Notes: generated from the sequence alone by a model not told the origin. 64,000 bases of DNA from Acidiphilium multivorum AIU301 (GCF_000202835.1 NC_015186.1:496001-560000); one strand, 5' to 3'. Positions 16,923 through 25,169 are shown, counted from the first letter of the stretch. Translations and numbers: made by a program.

Positions 16923-16940
16923 CAGAATTTGCCAGAATTT
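16923..16940. repeat. Two CAGAATTT repeats, one helical turn apart, upstream of the HTH gene
   Basis: CAGAATTT occurs at 923-930 and again at 933-940 of the 16900s block, exactly 10 bases apart, about 30-45 bases upstream of the HTH start codon. The spacing would put both copies on the same face of the helix, as expected for side-by-side binding of a small winged-HTH protein. That the HTH protein binds here is an inference. Confidence 0.4.
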
Positions 16941-16977
16941 AGTACGAGTTGCCAAGCCCTATCCGCTGGATTTTCGG

Positions 16978-17346
16978 GTGCGTCCAGGTCGCCGCAGAGT
17001 CGCAGGAACCAAGAGTCTGTCAGGGCCGGCAGACGCGGTCCCGTCGGTCCCGGGGCCGAGGCCACCGGCGATCGTCACTCCGCCCGATAATGGGGGTGAG
17101 AGAGCTGCGCCGATGCCGGCGCCAACCGCAGCGGTCCAAATTGTCAGGGTGATCGGCGTTCTGCCGCCGGAGCTATGGAATCGCCTTGGGACAAAGATCC
17201 TTCCGAAGCTTCGGGCGGGAGCCGAGTTGAAGATTGGCCTAGATTTTTCGGCGGCCGTATCGGCGGATGTCGCGGCAGTGCTTATGGCGGATCTGAGGCA
17301 AATTCTACAGGAACTTGGATTGGCCGATCAGGTCCAGGTTCAGTAG
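16978..17346 (+). pseudogene. C-terminal relic of a large ATPase gene (probably DUF499 type)
   Basis: A rightward frame of about 120 codons begins without a convincing start or ribosome site and ends in TAG at 17344-17346. A Pro-rich linker leads into IVRVIGVLPPELWNRLGTKI and a folded-looking C-terminal domain (about residues 55-122, ending LGLADQVQVQ). This closely resembles, from memory, the last domain of DUF499-type ATP-binding proteins found in other defence-like clusters. Only the tail of the gene is present. It lies opposite in direction to the BREX operon and between it and the integrase, so it probably marks an earlier cargo whose remainder was lost. The family call is moderate; the truncated state is well supported. 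Confidence 0.5.
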
Positions 17347-17380
17347 CGACCTGGCCGCGGCTTCCCGGGGCTCGGGCATG

Positions 17381-18652
17381 TCAACGGCGCGTCGACGATC
17401 CTGCATCGCGATCGCGGCCGTCAAGAAGGGCCACGACCTTGGCGGACACCCTGTCGGCAGCCACACGCAGAGCTTCGTCTATATGCACGTATCGCTGCGT
17501 CACGCCTCGGGCTGCGTGCCCGAGCAGGGCGGCGATCGTCAGTTCCGAGAAACCGAGATCTCCAGCCACGCTGGCGAAGGTATGACGCAGCGTGTGGGGC
17601 GTCACATCGGTCAGTCGTGCGGCGCCACACACCCTTTCGAGCACCCGCACGACGCCGATGAAATGCCCGTTTCCCCAGTCTGCCGGGAACACATATGGCG
17701 AGCCGTCAGTGACCGGCTGCGCGAGAATGAGATCGATGGCGGCTTGACCCACGACGCGCATCTGCGGGCCGGTCTTGGTTTCTGGAAGCCGAATGGCCCG
17801 CTGTTCCGCATCCACCCAGGCGCGCTGGAGGGCAAGGCACTCCATGCGCCGGAATCCCGTGAGCAGTAGGAGCCGGATCGCGGCAAGCCCCGTTGGGTGC
17901 TCGCCCTCGGCGGCAAGGGTCCGCATGGCTTCACCCAGGCGCGCTATCTCGACGCTGCTCAAGCGTCGCTCTCGCGGGGCACTGGCCAGCTTTCGCACGC
18001 CCCGTGCCGGGTTGCTCTCGATTTTTCCCCAACGCACAGCGTGCTCAAAGATCGAGTGCAAAGACGAGACCGTGCGGGCCGCGACTCCCTCGCCACCGAT
18101 CGGCGTGCCGCCGCGTGGCCCTGCTCGACCCTTCGCCGTCTTGCCGGCGGCAATGTCGGCCTGCATCGCCTCGATATCCCCAAGCTTCAGGCTCGAAACC
18201 CGTCGGTCACCCAAAAGCGGCCGGATATGTGTTTCGATGCGACTCTTGTCCATCGTCAGGGTGGACGCCCTTATCGGCCGCCGGCGCCGGCCGAGAATGC
18301 GCCCTGCGTTGGCTTCCAGGAGATACCAGTCGCAGATCTGGCCCACCGTCGTGGTGCTGCCGTCGGGCTCGACCGGCGCCGCTGGGTCGACTCCCTTGGA
18401 GACCGCGACCAGCTTCTCACGGGCGATGACCCGGGCCTGCTCGACGGTCATCAGCCCGTAGTGCCCGATGACCGTGCGCCGGTGCTTTCCCTCCGGGGTT
18501 CGGTACTGGACGATGAAGCTCTTGCGGCCACCTGGACTGGCTCGGACACCGAAGCCCTTGAGCTCTCCGTCCCACAGGAACCGTTCCGAACCTTCGATCC
18601 CAACCTTCGAAGGTTTTAACGCATCCACCGCGCGCTTCGTGAGCTTTTCCAT
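17381..18652 (-). CDS. int: Tyrosine recombinase integrase of the genomic island
   Basis: This 423-residue integrase has an N-terminal arm-binding domain of the DUF4102-like type (residues 1-90: KLTKRAVDALKPS, then LKGFGVRASPGGRKSF), a core-binding domain, and a catalytic domain with R268 (TGFRRME), H353-x-x-R356 (HTLRH), H379 and nucleophile Y388. The start at 18652 gives the family's usual opening MEKLTKRAV; an open extension to 18790 would overlap the arm-site repeats. All catalytic residues are present, so it may be active. It sits 200 bases from a tRNA-Gly 3' fragment, the likely attachment core. Confidence 0.93.
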   Translation of the reverse strand: MEKLTKRAVDALKPSKVGIEGSERFLWDGELKGFGVRASPGGRKSFIVQYRTPEGKHRRTVIGHYGLMTVEQARVIAREKLVAVSKGVDPAAPVEPDGSTTTVGQICDWYLLEANAGRILGRRRRPIRASTLTMDKSRIETHIRPLLGDRRVSSLKLGDIEAMQADIAAGKTAKGRAGPRGGTPIGGEGVAARTVSSLHSIFEHAVRWGKIESNPARGVRKLASAPRERRLSSVEIARLGEAMRTLAAEGEHPTGLAAIRLLLLTGFRRMECLALQRAWVDAEQRAIRLPETKTGPQMRVVGQAAIDLILAQPVTDGSPYVFPADWGNGHFIGVVRVLERVCGAARLTDVTPHTLRHTFASVAGDLGFSELTIAALLGHAARGVTQRYVHIDEALRVAADRVSAKVVALLDGRDRDAGSSTRR

Positions 18653-18678
18653 GGCAGACCAATAGGTTACCGGAATTC

Positions 18679-18736
18679 TGCTTCCAATGAGGGCATTATA
18701 GCGGCTCCGGACCCAATATGGAAGCAGTTGGAAGCA
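18679..18736. repeat. Candidate integrase arm-type sites: three TGGAAGCA copies
   Basis: TGGAAGCA occurs at 18719-18726 and 18729-18736 as direct repeats with 10-base period, and as its reverse complement at 18679-18686. All lie between the integrase start codon and the tRNA fragment. Short repeats in this position are typical arm-type binding sites for the N-terminal domain of island integrases. This is inferred from location and pattern. Confidence 0.45.
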
Positions 18737-18852
18737 AGTCGGGGCGTATAGGAGGGTGTGATCCGCGGTGTGTGCGGTATCAGAAATCACTATAAAACAG
18801 CATATTATCGTGCTCCATCGTAGGCCCGGCTACGGCGTCGAAAGCGTCTCGG

Positions 18853-18902
18853 CGACCTTGCCAAGGTTGGGGTCGAGGGTTCGAATCCCTTCGCCCGCTC
18901 CA
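18853..18902 (+). other. 3' half of a tRNA-Gly(GCC) gene: island attachment site
   Basis: The sequence folds as the 3' part of a tRNA: anticodon stem CGACC/GGTTG (853-857, 865-869) around loop TTGCCAA with anticodon GCC, T-stem GAGGG/CCCTT (875-879, 887-891) around TTCGAAT, then 3' acceptor strand CGCCCGC (892-898), T and CCA (900-902). The expected 5' acceptor strand GCGGGCG and D-arm are absent upstream, where the DNA is island-like. So this is the displaced 3' end left when an element inserted into tRNA-Gly; the intact gene should be at the other, unseen end. From here rightward the DNA is ordinary chromosome. Confidence 0.8.
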
Positions 18903-19095
18903 GATTTCAAACATACTTCCGGTATCTGAAGCGAACGAGTTGCGGTGATGTCGCTCGTCGTTTTCGCGCGCCGTCACATCCTGGCGCTGTCACCTGCCCG
19001 TGGGACAGTTTCATCACGTCGGCAGAATGCCTGGCGCGCGGCGGCGCGGCCGCGCCAGGGGGCGATGCCTGTAACCCCGGCGCCGGGGCGGCGCG

Positions 19096-21579
19096 TCAGC
19101 CGCGCAGCGTCGCCCCGGTTGCCTTGGCCACCGCCGCGACGATCTTCGCCGAAACGGCCTCGATCTCCGCGTCCGTGAGGCTTGTCTCGCGCGGTTGCAG
19201 GGTGACCGCGACGGCGAGCGACACCTTCCCCTCCGGCAGTTTCTCGCCGGCGTAGCGGTCGAATAACGCGACGTTGGCGATCAGCGTGCGCTCGGCGCCC
19301 TTCGCCGCGCGCAGCACGGCCTCGGCCGTTACCGTGGCATCGGCGATGAAGGCGAAGTCGCGGCGGAGCGGCTGGAACTGCGGCAGCGACGGCGCGGCCT
19401 TGCGCCGCCGCTTCGGATCGGCGATCGCGCCCAGATCCAGCTCGAACGCCACGCTGCCTTCCGGCAGGTCGAGCGCGGCGCATAGCGACGGGTGCAGCGC
19501 GCCGAACCAGCCGAGCCGGGTCTTCGGCCCCTGGCGCAGCGTGCCGGAGCGGCCCGGATGATAATGCGCCGGCGCGTCGGCCGTCACCGTCACCGCATCG
19601 AGCGGGACGCCGAGTTCGCCGAGCACGGCGATGGCGTCCGCCTTGGCATCCCACAGATCGGCCGGACGCGCCGGCTCGACCCAGGACAGCGGGGTCCGTC
19701 CGGCGCGCAGCCCCGCGGCGACGAGATCCTGCCCGTCTGGCGAGACGTCGCGATAGGCCGGGCCGATCTCGAAGAGCGCGATGTCGCCATGGCCGCGGGC
19801 GGCATTGCGCGCGGCGGCGAGGGCGATGGTCGCCAGCGGGGTCGGCCGCATCTGGTCGAGATCGGCGGCGATCGGGTTCTTCAGCGCGAGCGTGGCGGGG
19901 GTTGCGCCGAATCGCCCGGCGGTCGCGCGGTCGAGGAAGCTGAAGGTCACGCATTCGGCCATGCCGCGCGCGGCGAGAACGCGGCGGGCGCGCACCGTGC
20001 GGGCCTGGCGCGGGGTGAGCGAGGCCGAGGGCACCGGTGCAGCGCCGGGCAGCGAGACCGGCTCGATCCGGTCCAGCCCATCGATCCGCAGCACTTCCTC
20101 GATCAGGTCGACTTCCGGCTCGATCGTCCGTGCGCCGAGGCGAGCGGCCTCGGCGGTCGCCGCGGCGAGGCCGCCATGCTGGTCGAGCGCGCTGCCGCCG
20201 GGCAGGTCGGCCGCCGCGATATCGTTGCGCCAGCTCGGCACCGCGACGGTGATCGACGCCGCATCGCGGGCGACGCCGGCAAAGCCGAGCCGGTCGAGGA
20301 TGTCCGCGGCGCGGTCGGGTGTGATGGTCGAGTGGCCGAAACTGGCGAGGCGCTCGAAGCGCATCGTCGCGGTGCGGTGCCAGTCGGGCTTCGCCCCCGC
20401 CTCGGTGATCTCCGAGGCGGCGCCGCCGCACAGCTCGATCACCATCGCGGTCGCCGCATCGAGGGCGGCGGGCAGCAGCGCGAAATCGATGCCGCGCTCG
20501 AAGCGCTGCCGCGCGTCGGAATGGATGCCGGTGCGCTGGCCGGTGAGGGCGATCCGCACCCGGTCGAACAGGGCGCATTCGATGAACACGTCCCGCGTGG
20601 TCTCGTCGCACCCCGTCGCCTCGCCGCCGACGATCCCGGCGAGCGACTGCGCGCCCGCCGCATCGGCGATGACGCAGTCATCCGCCGTCGCGGTCACGTC
20701 CCTGCCGTGCAGGCCGCGGAAGCTTTCCCCCGCGCCGCGCCGCAGGGTGAGTGCGTCGCCGGCAATCTTGCCGACGTCGAACACATGCAGCGGCCGGCCG
20801 AGATCGAGGGTGAAGAAATTGGTGATGTCGACCAGCGCGTTGATCGGCCGCAGCCCGACCGATTCGAGGCGACGCTTCAGCCAGTCCGGGCTTTCGCCGT
20901 TGCGCACGCCGCGCACGGTGCGCCCGAGCACCCAGGGGCAGGCTTCCGGATAGGCGTTCTGCCAGGCAATCGAGCTCGCCCCGGCTGCGGCGATAGGCGG
21001 CGGCGCCCAGGGCTTCAGCGTGCCGAGCCCGGCGGCGGCGAGATCGCGCGCGACGCCGCGCACCGCGAAGGCATCGCCGCGATTGGGTGTGACGCCGATC
21101 TCGATCACCGGATCGTCGAGCCCGGCCCAGCGGGCATAGGGCGTGCCCACCGGCGCGTCGTCCGGCAGGTCGATGATGCCGTCATGGCTGTCGCCGAGGC
21201 CGAGTTCGCGCTCGGAGACCAGCATCCCGGCCGAGGGAACGCCGCGGATCTCGCCGACCTTGAGCGTGATGCCGGTGCCCGGCACGAAACTGCCCGGCGG
21301 CGCGAAGACGGCGCGCATGCCGGTGCGCGCGTTCGGCGCGCCGCAGACCACGCTGACCTCGGTGCCGTCGCCGGGATCGACGCGGCAGACCCGCAGCCGG
21401 TCGGCGTTCGGGTGCTGCGTCGCCTCGATCACGCGGGCGATGCGGAACGGCGCGAGGCTCGCGCCCCGATCGGCGATGCTCTCCACCTCCAGCCCGATGG
21501 CGGACAGCGTTTCGGCGATGGCATCGAGCGAGGCATCGGTGTCGAGATGCGTCTTGAGCCAGGAGAGGGTGAATTTCAT
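19096..21579 (-). CDS. pheT: Phenylalanyl-tRNA synthetase beta subunit
   Basis: This 827-residue subunit is complete: an N-terminal tRNA-binding domain (about 40-150, ATQHPNADRLRVCRVD), B3/B4 editing region (about 210-380), B5 domain and a C-terminal FDX-ACB anticodon-binding domain (LPQFQPLRRDFAF onward). It forms the alpha2-beta2 enzyme with PheS that charges tRNA-Phe. Its ATG overlaps the pheS stop by 4 bases (21576-21579). The island boundary lies about 190 bases beyond its end. The long opposite-strand open frame over this gene is a GC-rich shadow. Confidence 0.97.
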   Translation of the reverse strand: MKFTLSWLKTHLDTDASLDAIAETLSAIGLEVESIADRGASLAPFRIARVIEATQHPNADRLRVCRVDPGDGTEVSVVCGAPNARTGMRAVFAPPGSFVPGTGITLKVGEIRGVPSAGMLVSERELGLGDSHDGIIDLPDDAPVGTPYARWAGLDDPVIEIGVTPNRGDAFAVRGVARDLAAAGLGTLKPWAPPPIAAAGASSIAWQNAYPEACPWVLGRTVRGVRNGESPDWLKRRLESVGLRPINALVDITNFFTLDLGRPLHVFDVGKIAGDALTLRRGAGESFRGLHGRDVTATADDCVIADAAGAQSLAGIVGGEATGCDETTRDVFIECALFDRVRIALTGQRTGIHSDARQRFERGIDFALLPAALDAATAMVIELCGGAASEITEAGAKPDWHRTATMRFERLASFGHSTITPDRAADILDRLGFAGVARDAASITVAVPSWRNDIAAADLPGGSALDQHGGLAAATAEAARLGARTIEPEVDLIEEVLRIDGLDRIEPVSLPGAAPVPSASLTPRQARTVRARRVLAARGMAECVTFSFLDRATAGRFGATPATLALKNPIAADLDQMRPTPLATIALAAARNAARGHGDIALFEIGPAYRDVSPDGQDLVAAGLRAGRTPLSWVEPARPADLWDAKADAIAVLGELGVPLDAVTVTADAPAHYHPGRSGTLRQGPKTRLGWFGALHPSLCAALDLPEGSVAFELDLGAIADPKRRRKAAPSLPQFQPLRRDFAFIADATVTAEAVLRAAKGAERTLIANVALFDRYAGEKLPEGKVSLAVAVTLQPRETSLTDAEIEAVSAKIVAAVAKATGATLRG

Positions 21580-22649
21580 CGTGCGTCCCCTTCGTGCAGG
21601 GTCACCGGCGCCAGCGGCGAGGTGCCGTAATGCGCGAGCCAGCGCACGTCGCTCTCATAGAAAGTACGGAGGTCGGGGATACCGTGCTTGAGCATGGTGA
21701 TGCGCTCGACCCCCATGCCGAAGGCGAAGCCCTGGAATTCCCGCGGGTCGAGCCCGCAATTCGCCAGCACGTTGGGATGGATCATGCCGGCGCCGAGGAT
21801 TTCCAGCCAGTCGCTGCCGCCGCCGATCTCGCCGGACTTGCGGTCCCAGGCGATGTCGACCTCCATCGAGGGTTCGGTGAAGGGGAAATAGCTGGAGCGG
21901 AAGCGGGCCTTGAGGTCCGGCCGCTCGAAGAAGGCGCGCAGGAAGTCGATCAGGCAGCCCTTGAGATGGGCGAGGGTGATCCCGCGGTCGATCACCAGCC
22001 CCTCGCATTGGTGGAACATCGGGCTGTGCGTGGCGTCGTGGTCCGAACGGTAGGTGCGGCCCGGCACGATCACGCGGATCGGCGGCGTCTCGGCCAGCAT
22101 GGTGCGGATCTGCAGCGGCGAGGTGTGGGTGCGCAGCACGACGGGGCGGCTGCCGGCCGCGGCGTCGAGATAGAACGTGTCCATCATCGCGCGGGCCGGG
22201 TGGTGCGAGGGGATGTTGAGGGCGCCGAAATTGTGCCAGTCATCCTCGATGTCCGGTCCTTCCTTCACGCCGAAGCCCATGGCGCCGAACAGGGCGGTGA
22301 GTTCCTCCATGGTGCGCGAGATCGGGTGGATCGTGCCGGCGCGGTCGGGCCGGCCGGGAAGCGTGACGTCGATGCGCTCGGCGGCGAGCCGCGCGGCGAG
22401 GGCTTCCGCCTCCAGCACCGCCCGGCGCGCATCGAGCGCGGCCGAGATGGCGGTCTTGAGCGCGTTCACCTCGGCGCCGACGCGCTTGCGTTCGTCCGGC
22501 GTCAGGCTGCCGAGCGTCTTGAGCAGCGCTGTGACCTGCCCGGTCTTGCCGAGCAGGGCGATACGGACGGCGTCGAGCGCAGCCGGATCGCCGGCGGCGG
22601 CGATGGCTGTGCGGGCTTGGGATTCGATGGTCGGCAGATCGTCGGACAT
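21576..22649 (-). CDS. pheS: Phenylalanyl-tRNA synthetase alpha subunit
   Basis: This 357-residue class II synthetase has an N-terminal coiled coil (residues 1-90), motif 2-like FEGLVIDRG-type region (HQCEGLVIDRGI), GGGSDWLEILGAGMIHPNVL and motif 3 FGMGVERITMLKHGI. The start at 22649 (MSDDLPTIESQA) gives the normal length. Upstream lie a Phe-rich leader frame and an intrinsic terminator, so expression is probably controlled by attenuation in response to charged tRNA-Phe. Confidence 0.97.
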   Translation of the reverse strand: MSDDLPTIESQARTAIAAAGDPAALDAVRIALLGKTGQVTALLKTLGSLTPDERKRVGAEVNALKTAISAALDARRAVLEAEALAARLAAERIDVTLPGRPDRAGTIHPISRTMEELTALFGAMGFGVKEGPDIEDDWHNFGALNIPSHHPARAMMDTFYLDAAAGSRPVVLRTHTSPLQIRTMLAETPPIRVIVPGRTYRSDHDATHSPMFHQCEGLVIDRGITLAHLKGCLIDFLRAFFERPDLKARFRSSYFPFTEPSMEVDIAWDRKSGEIGGGSDWLEILGAGMIHPNVLANCGLDPREFQGFAFGMGVERITMLKHGIPDLRTFYESDVRWLAHYGTSPLAPVTLHEGDAR

Positions 22650-22715
22650 GGCCGCGCAGGGAGCGTGAAGCGGGCGAAATGTCAAGCAAACGCGGCGCAT
22701 GGCGCGGGCGGCAAG

Positions 22716-22743
22716 AAAAAACCTCCGGACGAGGCCCGGAGGT
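22716..22743 (-). terminator. Intrinsic terminator in the pheST leader (attenuator)
   Basis: Read on the minus strand, ACCTCCGG (743-736) pairs with CCGGAGGT (728-721) around a 7-base loop, followed by a run of six T (721-716). It sits about 66 bases upstream of the pheS start and immediately after the stop codon of the Phe-rich leader frame. A terminator ahead of, not behind, the gene it would stop is the arrangement expected for attenuation. The hairpin also has T residues on the plus strand but no plus-strand gene precedes it. Confidence 0.75.
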
Positions 22744-22745
22744 TT

Positions 22746-22805
22746 TCAGCAACTGATAAAATCGCGATTAAAAAAGAACCGAAAGCATTGAAACCTGTTT
22801 TGCAA
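22746..22805 (-). CDS. Putative pheST leader peptide, Phe-codon rich
   Basis: A short minus-strand frame ends in TGA at 22748-22746, directly before the terminator stem. Its last residues read FQCFRFFFNRDFISC: six Phe codons in fifteen, including a FRFFF block. This recalls the E. coli pheST leader peptide, which also contains FRFFF. No ATG or GTG is in frame nearby; the TTG at 22805-22803 would give 19 residues (TTG, then QNRF...), but its ribosome site is weak, so the exact start is uncertain. The peptide would act as a sensor: ribosome stalling at Phe codons would prevent the downstream terminator from forming. Confidence 0.6.
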   Translation of the reverse strand: MQNRFQCFRFFFNRDFISC

Positions 22806-23538
22806 GCAGCGGAAGTCGCGGTCACCGATCGGACCAGGGATATTCCCTGATGTGTGCCAGAGGTTGCAACCCCTGCGCGTATCGAAAAACATCCGGTTCG
22901 GGACGGAGTCCGCGGTAATTTGTTGTTAAGGAGGTGGATAGAACGTTAATTGCGATCAATCTATATATCAAAGGTAGAAAACTCGGCGACAGGCAGTTTT
23001 ATTTTCTCTAAATTATATCAAAATATGAGGCAGAATTTTATTTAAAAAACGAGCGTGACCGGTTAGAACGCGGTCACGCTCGAAGTTCGAGCCGGCAGAT
23101 TTCGCCAGCTTTCAGGGAGGAAACGGAGACCAACGGCCTCTCTTTCCGTTTAGTGTTCAAAAGTTAATAATAAGTTTTCAGGGCGGAATATTTCATGTCC
23201 TTCTGTCATCAAAGATGCAGTTTTGCTGACAGGCTGTGTCAAAAAAGTCGCGTTGCCGGGAAATGACATCCAATCACGGGCGGATGATCGGCTTTGCCCC
23301 GAAAGCCCGCTTGAACGGTCTTCGCAATGTGAATAGATGATTGTTACGCGAAATGGTCAGGCCGAAATATCGGCCCGGACGTTTGCGCCGGTTGGTTCAA
23401 CCGGTTGACGGGGCTTGGTCCGGCAGCGGATCAGGTTGCGCTGTCGGCCGGCGAACCAGCGTCTCGGCTACCAGTTTCCACGTATCGGCATGACGCCGGT
23501 GCGTCAAATCACAGGCACCCAACATCGGGACGGTACAC
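22806..23538. other. Intergenic region between pheS leader and pal, partly AT-rich
   Basis: No protein gene is supported in these 733 bases. The stretch about 22915-23050 is far more AT-rich than its surroundings and presumably holds the pheST promoter reading left; I could not fix its boxes. It contains a strong minus-strand terminator (23044-23081), a TTGACA box on the minus strand (23242-23237) and a short palindrome, GGCCGA-AATA-TCGGCC, at 23360-23375 ahead of pal. The pal promoter should lie in the last 200 bases. Confidence 0.5.
23044..23081 (-). terminator. Strong orphan terminator on the minus strand
   Basis: GAGCGTGACCG (23051-23061) pairs perfectly with CGGTCACGCTC (23071-23081) around a 9-base loop. 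On the minus strand the hairpin is followed by six T (opposite A44-A49 of the 23000s block) and more AT. No annotated minus-strand gene ends here; the nearest upstream gene, pal, is on the other strand. It could end an unannotated small RNA or block readthrough toward pheST. Confidence 0.7.
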
Positions 23539-24042
23539 ATGAATATCAAAGCTCTGGGCGCACTCGCGGCTGTTGCCCTGCTTGCGGCGTGCTCCAACGC
23601 CCCCAAGACCACTGCCATGGCGACTGGTTCCGGCGCGACCGCCGCGCAGTCCGGGCCGGCTCCGGGCAGCGAGCAGCAGCTTGTGGCCGACGTGGGCGAC
23701 CGCGCCTTCTTCGGCTTCAACAAGTCCAACCTGACCGGCGCCGACAAGGCGACGCTCGACCGCCAGGCGAGCTGGCTCGCGAAATACCCGAATGTCGACG
23801 TGCTGATCGCCGGCAATGCCGATCCGCGCGGCACCGAGGCCTACAACCTCGCGCTCGGCGCGCGCCGCGCCCATGCCGCGCGTGATTACCTGGTCGCCAA
23901 GGGCGTCGCCGCGTCGCGCATCCAGACCGTTTCCTACGGCAAGTCGTGCCTGGTTTCGCCGGGCAACACCGAGCAGGACTACGCGCAGGACCGCGTGGCC
24001 ATCACCTCGGTGCAGGGTTTCAACCCGCAGCACTGCCACTGA
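23539..24042 (+). CDS. pal: Peptidoglycan-associated lipoprotein Pal (OmpA family)
   Basis: This 167-residue lipoprotein has a signal peptide with lipobox LLAAC (Cys at residue 18), an Ala/Gly-rich linker and an OmpA-type peptidoglycan-binding domain (FFGFNKSNLTGADKATLD, then IAGNADPRGTEAYNLALGARRA). Pal anchors the outer membrane to peptidoglycan as part of Tol-Pal. cpoB follows downstream after a strong hairpin, as in many proteobacterial tol-pal loci. The tolQRAB genes are not in the window. Confidence 0.95.
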   Translation: MNIKALGALAAVALLAACSNAPKTTAMATGSGATAAQSGPAPGSEQQLVADVGDRAFFGFNKSNLTGADKATLDRQASWLAKYPNVDVLIAGNADPRGTEAYNLALGARRAHAARDYLVAKGVAASRIQTVSYGKSCLVSPGNTEQDYAQDRVAITSVQGFNPQHCH

Positions 24043-24085
24043 CCATTCCGCCGGGGCACAAGCTCCGGACGGCGTGACGGAATCG

Positions 24086-24123
24086 ATCGGCGGCCCGGCT
24101 CATCCGGGCCGCCGATTTGCTTT
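24086..24123 (+). terminator. Terminator-like hairpin between pal and cpoB
   Basis: ATCGGCGGCCCGG (24086-24098) pairs perfectly with CCGGGCCGCCGAT (24104-24116) around a 5-base loop and is followed by TTTGCTTT. It would end or attenuate the pal transcript, allowing Pal to be made in excess over CpoB. Confidence 0.65.
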
Positions 24124-24210
24124 CCGCGGCCCCGGTGCTTCAATGCCGCCGCCGGTTGCACTACATACGCGCGGGGCGCATTCCGGCGCGCCCGCAGAAC
24201 GAGGAAACCG

Positions 24211-25128
24211 ATGCGCCGTCCCATGCTGAAGACCCTGTACGCCGCCGGTGTCGCCGTGGCGATCCTTCTCCCCGCCGCGGCCCGGGCCCAGATGATCACG
24301 AGTCGCGAGGGGATCGCCCTCGAAAACCAGATCCTGGAACTGAAGCACCAGATCCGGACCATGCAGACGGGGGGCGGGAATGGCAGCTCGGTGCTCGGCG
24401 CGCCCGCGCCCTCCGCGCCGGAGCGTTCGGGCCAGGCGCCATCGAGCGATCTCGTGGCCTCGCTTCTCGATCGTGTCCATACGCTAAACGGCGAGGTTCA
24501 GGACCTGCGCGGCCGGGTCGACACGCTGGAGCACGAGGTCGCCACCCAGCATGACGAGATCAAGCAGGAAATCGGCAACCTGAAGTTCCAGCTCGAACAG
24601 GGCGGCAAGCCGGGCTTCCAGACGCCGGCGAATGCCGCGGAGGGCGCGCCCCCGGCCGCGCCGTCATCGGCGCAAGAGCCGCACACCCTTGGCACGTTGC
24701 CGCGGGAGCCGGCCCGACCGACGCCGGAGACGGCCGCGCCCGCGCGCGCCGAGGCCTCGCTCGGGGCGGCGAGGGCGGCCCTGTCCCATCACGACTACAG
24801 GGCGGCGGAAGCCGATGCCCATGCCGTGATCGCCAAACAGGGCAAGCAGGCCGGCCATGGCGAGGCCTCGCTCATTCTCGCGCAGTCGCTGTTCCATCAG
24901 GGGCGGCATCAGGAGGCCGCGATCGCCTTCGACGATGCCTATAATGCCGATCGGGCCGGGCCGCACGCGCCCGATGCGCTGCTCGGCCTCGCGAATTCGC
25001 TCACCGCGATCCATCAGAATCAGGAAGCCTGCGACACGCTCGACTCGCTGACCAGCCAGTTCTCGTCGCCGTCGCCGTCGCTCAAGGCCCGGGTCGAGGC
25101 GGCGCGGCGAAGGGCCGCCTGCCACTGA
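24211..25128 (+). CDS. cpoB: Tol-Pal cell division coordinator CpoB (YbgF)
   Basis: This 305-residue periplasmic protein has a signal peptide cleaved near ARAQ, a trimerising coiled coil (about residues 30-130) and C-terminal TPR repeats (about 185-300: SLGAARAALSHHDYRAAEAD, then HGEASLILAQSLFHQGRHQEA-type helices). It links septal peptidoglycan synthesis to Tol-Pal constriction. It follows pal and overlaps the possible upstream start of tilS. A terminator hairpin precedes it, so it may also have its own promoter within 24120-24210. Confidence 0.9.
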   Translation: MRRPMLKTLYAAGVAVAILLPAAARAQMITSREGIALENQILELKHQIRTMQTGGGNGSSVLGAPAPSAPERSGQAPSSDLVASLLDRVHTLNGEVQDLRGRVDTLEHEVATQHDEIKQEIGNLKFQLEQGGKPGFQTPANAAEGAPPAAPSSAQEPHTLGTLPREPARPTPETAAPARAEASLGAARAALSHHDYRAAEADAHAVIAKQGKQAGHGEASLILAQSLFHQGRHQEAAIAFDDAYNADRAGPHAPDALLGLANSLTAIHQNQEACDTLDSLTSQFSSPSPSLKARVEAARRRAACH

Positions 25129-25169
25129 CCGCAGCCGAGGCCGACGGCCTGGGCCGCCATTTCGCCCGC

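Noticed and set aside
18780-18902. Complete tRNA gene at the island end
   Set aside because: Only the part from the anticodon stem to CCA is present; the 5' acceptor strand and D-arm cannot be found upstream.
19492-21630. Very long open frame opposite to pheT (712 codons)
   Set aside because: GC-rich shadow with low-complexity Arg/Gly/Ala sequence and no recognisable domain; pheT is certain. The same holds for the 731-codon frame opposite pnp and the 901-codon frame opposite rne.
22921-23010. AAGGAGGTGGAT, a perfect-looking ribosome site in the AT-rich gap
   Set aside because: No start codon at proper distance opens a frame of useful length on the plus strand.
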